NCBI GenBank assembly: GCA_045046905.1
Contig: JASFYU010000171.1
Span: 1-7,791 of the forward strand
Direction: 5' to 3'
DNA length: 7,791 nucleotides
Source: JASFYU01 sp045046905
Lineage (GTDB): Bacteria; Bacteroidota; Bacteroidia; Flavobacteriales; Flavobacteriaceae
In this document: one piece after another, positions 1-4,936 of the stretch
Layout: every line of letters begins with the position of its first letter
How positions within the stretch are numbered: position 1 is the stretch's first letter
Position numbers and translations under genes: made by a program
Notes under the pieces: model-generated
Seen by the model: only the letters and a program-made list of their open reading frames with translations
What the model was told of the DNA's origin: nothing
Databases searched by the model: none

Positions 1-120
1 CTTTAACGGAATACAAACAATAATTTGTTAACTATTTTGTTAATAATATAGCCCAAACCAAGAATTAAATCTAATCACAAAAGACTACTTTTAATTCGAT
101 AGTTTAACCAAAACGTTCCT

Positions 121-1518
121 ATGGCGTTAGAATCTAACGAAAGACCAGACCAATCCATAGCCAAGTTTGAATCCATGCTCAAAACGGATGACATCTACTT
201 CTTTGATGCCGAAGATTTTGAGGATATCATACACCATTATCTCAATAATGGAAAAATAGCTTTGGCCAAGAAAGCCATTAAGATTGGGCTTCAACAACAT
301 ATAAAATCTATTGAACTCAAATTATTGGATGTCGAGGTTCTTGTTTTTGAGAACAAATTAGATCTAGCCGAAACCCTATTAGACGAGTTACAACTTCTAG
401 ATGGCAACAATGAGGAAATCTATATTCAACGCGCCAATATTTATTCTAAAAAAGACAACCACGAGGCGGCCGTAAATCTTTTGAACAAAGCACTCGAATT
501 GGCCGAAGACAGTTTTGACATACACTCGCTTTTGGGTATGGAACATCTTTTTATGGATGATTTTAAACTTGCAAAAGAAAGTTTTATGCGTTGTGTATAT
601 TTTGATGAGCAGGACTATTCCTCGCTTTACAATGTAATTTATTGTTTCGAATTTTTAGAAGATTCCGAGGGTGCTATATATTATCTTAATGACTATTTGG
701 ACAGAAACCCGTACTGTGAAGTAGCATGGCATCAACTAGGCAAACAGTATGACCTCAAAGAAATGTACCCAGAGGCGCTTACTGCCTTTGATTTTGCTAT
801 AATTTCAGACGACACCTTTATTGGCGCTTATTTCGAAAAAGGAAAAGTACTCGAAAAACTCGGCAAGTATCAAGATGCCGTTGAAAATTATGAGACCACA
901 ATCACGATTGAAGACCCAACAGCACATGCCTATCTCAGAATGGGCAAGTGCCATGAAAAGTTGAACAATGATGATATGGCAAAGTACTACTATTATCAAA
1001 CGGTTCATGAAGACCCCCTTCTAGACAAGGGATGGCTCGCCATTACCGATTTTTATTATCGAAAAGAAAAATTCGACAAAGCCCTGTTCTATATACGTAA
1101 AGCCTTGAATATAGATAGCGAAAACACTCATTACTGGAAAAAATGCGCCAAAATCAATGTTTCGCTCAAAAATTATGAGCAAGCCGGTTTAGCTTACGAA
1201 CAGACCATACATCTTGGCAATTACGAATTGGAAACGTGGCTACAATGGTCAGAAGTAGCCTATAGGAACAAAAATATTCTCTCCTCAATTGAAATTTTGA
1301 CCCACGGGCACGAATTTCACCCTAATAGTGCCGAGATTCTATATAAAAAAGCTGGCTACTATCTTTTGACAGAAGATAAGGTTAGCGCACGAATCGCATT
1401 GACAAACGCCCTTAAAAACGACTTTGAAAAACAATATCTTTTCCAAGAGGAGTTTCCTCAGTTTAGTGACACAGAGTGGACTCACAACATCATTTCAAGC
1501 ATTAAGAGACTATTTTAA
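121..1518 (+). CDS. Tetratricopeptide-repeat (TPR) protein, function unknown
   Basis: A 465-residue soluble protein made almost entirely of TPR units, which are helical hairpins that usually act as protein-protein docking scaffolds. The repeat register is visible directly: aromatic or hydrophobic residues recur every 34 positions (W203, Y237, Y271, W305, W339, W373, L407), and units of the same length can be extended back to about residue 97, giving around ten repeats. The N-terminal 95 residues are acidic and look like degenerate helical repeats. There is no signal peptide or membrane segment, so it is probably cytoplasmic. The start is fixed: an in-frame TAG lies at 100-102 and 121 is the first ATG after it. 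No Shine-Dalgarno sequence is seen, as is normal in Bacteroidetes. A terminator-like hairpin follows, so it is probably transcribed separately from the DUF368 genes. The partner proteins cannot be told from sequence. Confidence 0.93.
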   Translation: MALESNERPDQSIAKFESMLKTDDIYFFDAEDFEDIIHHYLNNGKIALAKKAIKIGLQQHIKSIELKLLDVEVLVFENKLDLAETLLDELQLLDGNNEEIYIQRANIYSKKDNHEAAVNLLNKALELAEDSFDIHSLLGMEHLFMDDFKLAKESFMRCVYFDEQDYSSLYNVIYCFEFLEDSEGAIYYLNDYLDRNPYCEVAWHQLGKQYDLKEMYPEALTAFDFAIISDDTFIGAYFEKGKVLEKLGKYQDAVENYETTITIEDPTAHAYLRMGKCHEKLNNDDMAKYYYYQTVHEDPLLDKGWLAITDFYYRKEKFDKALFYIRKALNIDSENTHYWKKCAKINVSLKNYEQAGLAYEQTIHLGNYELETWLQWSEVAYRNKNILSSIEILTHGHEFHPNSAEILYKKAGYYLLTEDKVSARIALTNALKNDFEKQYLFQEEFPQFSDTEWTHNIISSIKRLF

Positions 1519-1540
1519 GATGTGTACTACCAAAACGGCT

Positions 1541-1585
1541 CAAAAAAAAAGCTTTTGGATGAAAAGGCTATTTTTGTTTTTTTTT
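1541..1585 (+). terminator. Likely intrinsic terminator after the TPR gene
   Basis: A run of nine A residues (1542-1550) leads into a hairpin. AGCTTTT (1550-1556) pairs with AAAA plus GCT (1562-1565 and 1567-1569), with one bulged G at 1566 and a GGATG loop. It is followed by ATTTTTG and nine T residues (1577-1585). The flanking A and T tracts can extend the stem, so it could act on both strands. It starts about 25 bases after the TPR stop codon. Confidence 0.6.
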
Positions 1586-1675
1586 CACGGCCGTAATATA
1601 GGACAGAGCGTCTTGAACGCCCCAAAAGAAGAGACAAGAAGACATCTTTTAGTAGCGTAAACATCCTAGGAATAA

Positions 1676-1697
1676 GCCTGCCTGACGGCAAGGCAGA
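1676..1697. repeat. Short GC-rich palindromic element, copy A
   Basis: CTGCCT (1678-1683) and AGGCAG (1691-1696) form a 6-bp stem around a GACGGCA loop, in otherwise AT-rich intergenic DNA. A similar sequence at 4871-4890 suggests a dispersed family. Related GCCTGCC/GGCAGGC palindromes are, from memory, common between genes in marine flavobacteria. The role is unknown. Confidence 0.45.
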
Positions 1698-1793
1698 CCC
1701 TGGAGACATTAAAAAAAATAATTTAACAATTCGATGCAAGCTTTCATATGCTCAGCAGAAAGCGGGGCATTAAACCTACAATTGAGAATACAA

Positions 1794-2708
1794 ATGAAGA
1801 ATATAAACTTTTCGCACTACCTTATTATTACCCTTAAAGGCATGGCCATGGGCATAGCCGAACTGGTGCCCGGAGTTTCAGGAGGAACTATTGCCTTCGT
1901 CGCTGGCATTTATGAAGAGTTTATATCTGCAATCAACAATATTAACCTAAAAACATTACGGCTGTGGCGCAAAGAGGGTTTTAGTAGTTTTTGGAAAGCA
2001 CTGAACGGTAATTTTCTAGCAAGCCTTTTGTTAGGTATGTGTATAAGTATCTTTTCATTTTCAAAATTAATCAGTTGGCTGCTTAGCAATGAACCTATTT
2101 TATTGTGGTCTTTCTTTTTTGGGCTTGTTTTAGCCAGTGTGCTTTTTGTTGCAAAAGCAATAGAAAAATGGAATATCGCAACAGTATTATTATTAATACT
2201 GGGTGCCGCAGTGGCCTACTTTATTACTACAATCCCCCCTTCTCAAAATGCCGACAGTCTGGCGTTTTTATTTTTATCGGGAGCTCTAGCGATTTGTGCT
2301 ATGATTTTACCAGGTATTTCGGGCTCTTTCATTTTAGTCCTTTTGGGTTCCTATAAAACCATATTAGAGGCGGTTGATGAAAGGAATTTCAAAATCTTGC
2401 TAACCGTTGGCCTGGGTATTGTTTTTGGAATATTGAGTTTTGCCAAAGTCTTAAAATGGATGTTCAGCCACTATAAAAATATAACCTTGGCTATTTTGAC
2501 CGGTTTTATTTTGGGCTCATTGAATAAAATATGGCCATGGAAAAAGGTTTTAGAGACAAAACTTATCGGTAAAAAACTTATCATTATTGATGAAAATATC
2601 TCGCCCTTCTCTTTTGAGGGTGACCCACAAATTTTATATGCATTAATCGCAGCCATTGTAGGTTTTTCACTTATTTTTATACTCGAAAAAACAGCCTCAA
2701 AAGAGTAA
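1794..2708 (+). CDS. DUF368 membrane protein, PopT-like polyprenyl-phosphate transporter (copy 1)
   Basis: A multi-pass inner-membrane protein of the DUF368 family, members of which (PopT) were shown to move undecaprenyl phosphate back across the membrane for reuse in envelope glycan synthesis. From the ATG at 1794 it has 304 residues. Two signature motifs mark the family and its internal two-fold repeat: PGVSGG at 26-31, preceded by A22-E23, and PGISGS at 173-178. Hydrophobic segments lie near residues 74-98, 102-122, 128-147, 156-187, 200-216, 230-243 and 280-298. A conserved WPWKK sits at 247-251. An in-frame ATG at 1734 would add 20 residues with no family resemblance. Starting at 1794 puts the GMxMG segment about 16 residues in, as in the neighbouring copy, so I prefer it. 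Copy 2 follows after 12 bases and is probably cotranscribed. The transport role is inferred from the family. Confidence 0.88.
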   Translation: MKNINFSHYLIITLKGMAMGIAELVPGVSGGTIAFVAGIYEEFISAINNINLKTLRLWRKEGFSSFWKALNGNFLASLLLGMCISIFSFSKLISWLLSNEPILLWSFFFGLVLASVLFVAKAIEKWNIATVLLLILGAAVAYFITTIPPSQNADSLAFLFLSGALAICAMILPGISGSFILVLLGSYKTILEAVDERNFKILLTVGLGIVFGILSFAKVLKWMFSHYKNITLAILTGFILGSLNKIWPWKKVLETKLIGKKLIIIDENISPFSFEGDPQILYALIAAIVGFSLIFILEKTASKE

Positions 2709-2720
2709 TTATCATCTCCT

Positions 2721-3761
2721 ATGCATAGCCCAAGAACATTTACCGACAAGTTTTTTTTGGTCGCAAAAGGGCTTGGTATGGGTATGGCTAATAAGGTTCC
2801 CGGAGTATCGGGCGGTATCGTCGCTTTTGTTGGCGGTTTCTATGAGGAATTCATTTATTCATTACAAAAAGTTAACGGCAAGGCCTTTAAATTTTTATTT
2901 TCCGGAAGGTTTAAAAGTTTTTATCGCTATGTGAACGGCCAGTTCTTATCTCTTTTGATCTTTGGGATGTTGATCAGCTATTTCAGTGTTTCGAAGTTGC
3001 TCGATTATTTTTTGGAGAAAAAAGAACTCTTCGTCTGGGCGACCTTTTTTGGAATGATTCTAGGCTCAATCTACTATATTTCAAAAGATTATGAACATTG
3101 GAACAGAAAAACCGTTCTAATCGGTATCATAGGGTTCGTCGTTGGCATATCGATCAGTTTTTTGAGTCCGGCAAAAGAAAATGACAACCTGATGTTTATT
3201 TTTCTTTGCGGTATCATCGGCGTATCAGGAATGACATTACCTGGCCTTTCAGGCTCTTTTATCCTCATTCTATTAGGAAACTATGTATTGCTTTTGGTCG
3301 ATTCGGTCAATGCGCTTTATGATACTTTTGCCGAAGTGATAAAAGGCGACTTTGGTTTTGTTCAAAACAATAAGCGCTTGAATACCCTAAAGGTTTTAGC
3401 AGTCTTCACCCTAGGTTCAGCAACGGGGCTTGTCACCCTATCACATCTTTTGAGCTATGTTTTGAAATATTACAAACACATGACCACTGCGCTCATCATT
3501 GGCTTTATAACCGGATCATTGGGCGTAGTATGGCCCTGGAAGAAAACCATTTATAAGACGAATGAGGCCAAACAGGTCTTCTTGGATAGCAACGGAAAAG
3601 AGATAATCTCAAATTATGAGCGCTATCTTCCCGATTTTGGGACCATTGAAACCTGGTGGGCCATTTTTTTTATATTCACAGGTATTTTTGTTTTATTAGG
3701 ATTAGAATGGTATGGAACATATAGAAGGCAAAAAAAACAGATTCGGGCTAGTAGGACGTAA
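2721..3761 (+). CDS. DUF368 membrane protein, PopT-like polyprenyl-phosphate transporter (copy 2)
   Basis: A second DUF368 protein of 346 residues, clearly paralogous to the one just upstream. The paired signatures are PGVSGG at 27-32 and PGLSGS at 174-179, and the shared WPWKK is at 271-275. Most of the length is membrane-spanning. It differs from copy 1 in three ways. The residues before the first signature are A23-N24-K25 where copy 1 has A-E-L, and I33 replaces the usual T after the GG. A longer hydrophilic loop lies around 194-225. The polar segment after WPWKK is longer, and the C-terminus is basic (YGTYRRQKKQ). The 12-base gap to copy 1 and the 50-base overlap with aroE point to one transcript. 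It is expected to carry a polyprenyl phosphate or related lipid-linked substrate, but the altered signature leaves open a specialised or partner role. Confidence 0.87.
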   Translation: MHSPRTFTDKFFLVAKGLGMGMANKVPGVSGGIVAFVGGFYEEFIYSLQKVNGKAFKFLFSGRFKSFYRYVNGQFLSLLIFGMLISYFSVSKLLDYFLEKKELFVWATFFGMILGSIYYISKDYEHWNRKTVLIGIIGFVVGISISFLSPAKENDNLMFIFLCGIIGVSGMTLPGLSGSFILILLGNYVLLLVDSVNALYDTFAEVIKGDFGFVQNNKRLNTLKVLAVFTLGSATGLVTLSHLLSYVLKYYKHMTTALIIGFITGSLGVVWPWKKTIYKTNEAKQVFLDSNGKEIISNYERYLPDFGTIETWWAIFFIFTGIFVLLGLEWYGTYRRQKKQIRASRT

Positions 3762-4464
3762 TATATCCTACTCTTTTTCCAAAGGATATTTTACTGAAAA
3801 GTTCGCCCTTCAAGGGCTCGCTGACCATTCCTATGAGAATTTCGATATCCAATCCATTGACGAGTTTCCAAAACTCGTTCAAGAGCGTAAAGACCTCAAG
3901 GGCCTAAATGTGACCATCCCCTACAAGGAGGCCGTCATACCCTATTTGAAGAACCTAAGCGAGGATGCCGATAAAATTGGGGCCGTCAATACCATTAAAA
4001 TTAGCAAAAACGGACTAAAAGGCTATAATACCGATGTTTACGGATTTCAAAAATCAATCGAACCCTTTTTGAAAAAACACCATAAAAAAGCACTCATCTT
4101 GGGTACGGGAGGTGCTTCAAAGGCAGTAGCCTTTGTTTTTGACAAACAGGGCATAGCACATACCTTTGTATCAAGAAAGCCTACAAGCGATCAATTGGGT
4201 TATGACGCCTTAGATGAAGAAGCACTAAAGGAATATACCCTGCTTATAAACTGCACCCCTTTGGGTACCTATCCGAATATTGAAGACAAACCTGACATTC
4301 CCTATCGGTTTTTGACCAAAAAACATCTGCTCTTCGATTTGATATATAACCCCGAAAAAACAGCCTTTTTAAAAGAAGGTGAAGGCAAAGGTTCGGCTAT
4401 TTGCAACGGACTGCGTATGCTAGAGCTGCAGGCAGAAAAAGCCTGGGAAATATGGAATAGCTAA
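3712..4464 (+). CDS. aroE: Shikimate dehydrogenase (NADP-type, EC 1.1.1.25)
   Basis: Catalyses the reversible NADPH-dependent reduction of 3-dehydroshikimate to shikimate, in the cytoplasmic pathway to chorismate and aromatic amino acids. The protein has 250 residues, a little shorter than the E. coli enzyme. Visible motifs in order: the shikimate-binding serines in SYSFS (19-23); NVTIPYKE (66-73) with the catalytic lysine K72; AVNT with N93; NTD (106-108) with the catalytic-pair aspartate D108; the nucleotide-binding loop GTGGASKA (131-138); NCTPLGTYP (180-188); DLIYNPEKT (209-217); and NGLRMLELQ (232-240), whose glutamine contacts substrate. The start must be 3712: an in-frame TAG lies at 3703-3705 and no other start codon precedes the SYSFS motif. 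This forces a 50-base overlap with the DUF368 gene, implying translational coupling. All key residues are present, so it should be active. Confidence 0.96.
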   Translation: MEHIEGKKNRFGLVGRNISYSFSKGYFTEKFALQGLADHSYENFDIQSIDEFPKLVQERKDLKGLNVTIPYKEAVIPYLKNLSEDADKIGAVNTIKISKNGLKGYNTDVYGFQKSIEPFLKKHHKKALILGTGGASKAVAFVFDKQGIAHTFVSRKPTSDQLGYDALDEEALKEYTLLINCTPLGTYPNIEDKPDIPYRFLTKKHLLFDLIYNPEKTAFLKEGEGKGSAICNGLRMLELQAEKAWEIWNS

Positions 4465-4467
4465 GCC

Positions 4468-4496
4468 TTAAGCAATAATTCTTAAAAATATTTTTT
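4468..4496 (+). terminator. Possible weak terminator after aroE
   Basis: TTAAG (4468-4472) pairs with CTTAA (4481-4485) around an 8-base loop, followed by an A-rich stretch and a T-tract of six (4491-4496). The stem is short and AT-only except for one pair, so this is a weak candidate for ending the DUF368-aroE transcript. Confidence 0.3.
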
Positions 4497-4580
4497 CAGA
4501 ATAAATATAAGGGAAAGAGCCACAAAAAGCAGAGATCAGTAAGCCCACCTCCTGTTTCACCCTTCCGACAACCAATAGTA

Positions 4581-4601
4581 GGTGCTTCAAAAGTTAGCAC
4601 C
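4581..4601. repeat. Inverted repeat (hairpin) in the aroE-DUF349 gap
   Basis: GGTGCT (4581-4586) and AGCACC (4596-4601) are perfect 6-bp complements around a 9-base loop. There is no T-tract after it, so it is not an intrinsic terminator. It may be structure in an untranslated RNA or simply chance. Confidence 0.4.
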
Positions 4602-4739
4602 GAGAATCGAGACAAAAATCACCATATCTAAAGGAGGAATGCACTGGCTATAAAAAGTCTACTTCACCAGTCAGGTCAGCCATGACGAGTTTAGGTACCC
4701 CATGCCTTAAGAGGCACCCTTAACAAAAAGAACTCTTAT

Positions 4740-4747
4740 TATTTTTG
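4740..4747 (+). promoter_or_regulatory. Possible Bacteroidetes -7 promoter element upstream of the DUF349 gene
   Basis: TATTTTTG matches the Bacteroidetes -7 consensus TAnnTTTG at every fixed position. The partner TTG expected about 19 bases upstream is missing, and the site lies about 190 bases before the DUF349 start, which would imply a long leader. Low confidence. Confidence 0.2.
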
Positions 4748-4800
4748 CCGTTAGAGTGGTTGTTAGTATCTTACCATAGCAGTAAACTACTTCGGGGCAA

Positions 4801-4824
4801 GCTTGTCTTATTGACGAGACAGGC
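4801..4824. repeat. Hairpin element in the aroE-DUF349 gap, possibly related to the GC-rich palindromes
   Basis: GCTTGTCT (4801-4808) pairs with AGACAGGC (4817-4824) over eight positions, one of them a G-U wobble, around an 8-base loop. Flanking GGGG (4795-4798) and CCCGGG (4824-4829) could extend the structure. Its sequence resembles a diverged form of the elements at 1676-1697 and 4871-4890, but this link is tentative. Confidence 0.4.
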
Positions 4825-4870
4825 CCGGGAGGCATTATAGAAAGAGGTAATCTTTCATGTTTTGACACAA

Positions 4871-4890
4871 GCTCGCCTATGGCAGGCAGA
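4871..4890. repeat. Short GC-rich palindromic element, copy B
   Basis: GCCT (4875-4878) and AGGC (4884-4887) pair around a 5-base loop. Aligned with 1676-1697, it shares the GCCT core, GGC and the terminal AGGCAGA, differing by two small gaps and a few substitutions. It lies 46 bases before the DUF349 start codon. Confidence 0.4.
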
Positions 4891-4936
4891 TCAAACCCAC
4901 TGCTGAGACTGATATGAGCAACTAATACAGAGTAAA

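Larger units (their letters stand above)
4465..4936. other. 472-base gap between aroE and the DUF349 gene, no assignable gene
   Basis: No start-to-stop gene is convincing here. Three short open stretches on the + strand have protein-like composition but no good start: 4479-4628 (50 codons), 4598-4720 (41 codons, a different frame) and 4724 to about 4837 in that same second frame after one stop. The reverse strand is also partly open, for example a 43-codon ATG-started frame within about 4714-4845. Several hairpins are present (4581-4601, 4801-4824, 4875-4887). Composition is less AT-rich than the other gaps. It could be a decayed gene, a small mobile element remnant, a long 5' leader or an RNA gene. 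I cannot choose among these from sequence alone. Confidence 0.5.

Noticed and set aside
1..120. Promoter for the TPR gene in the AT-rich leader
   Set aside because: Near matches to TAnnTTTG (for example 21-27, 33-39, 86-93) lack a base or a properly spaced TTG, so none can be preferred.
1734..1793. 20-residue N-terminal extension of DUF368 copy 1 from the ATG at 1734
   Set aside because: The extra residues do not resemble the family, and copy 2 begins at the position equivalent to 1794.
4519..4560. 5S rRNA-like words (CAGAGA..AG.TAAGCCCACC) in the aroE-DUF349 gap
   Set aside because: The match is short, the neighbouring 5S-like words are in the wrong order, and the expected 5S stem ends are missing.
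4109..4592. 12-base word AGGTGCTTCAAA shared between aroE and the gap
   Set aside because: The similarity does not extend beyond the word, so there is no sign of a duplicated aroE fragment.
4505..4620. Possible RNase P RNA, tmRNA or cobalamin riboswitch in the gap
   Set aside because: Short words recall these RNAs on one strand or the other, but none of the conserved cores appear in the right order on a single strand.
4630..4653. Strong Shine-Dalgarno-like AAAGGAGG directly before an ATG
   Set aside because: The spacing to ATG is one base and the frame stops after four codons. Flavobacteria rarely use such sites.
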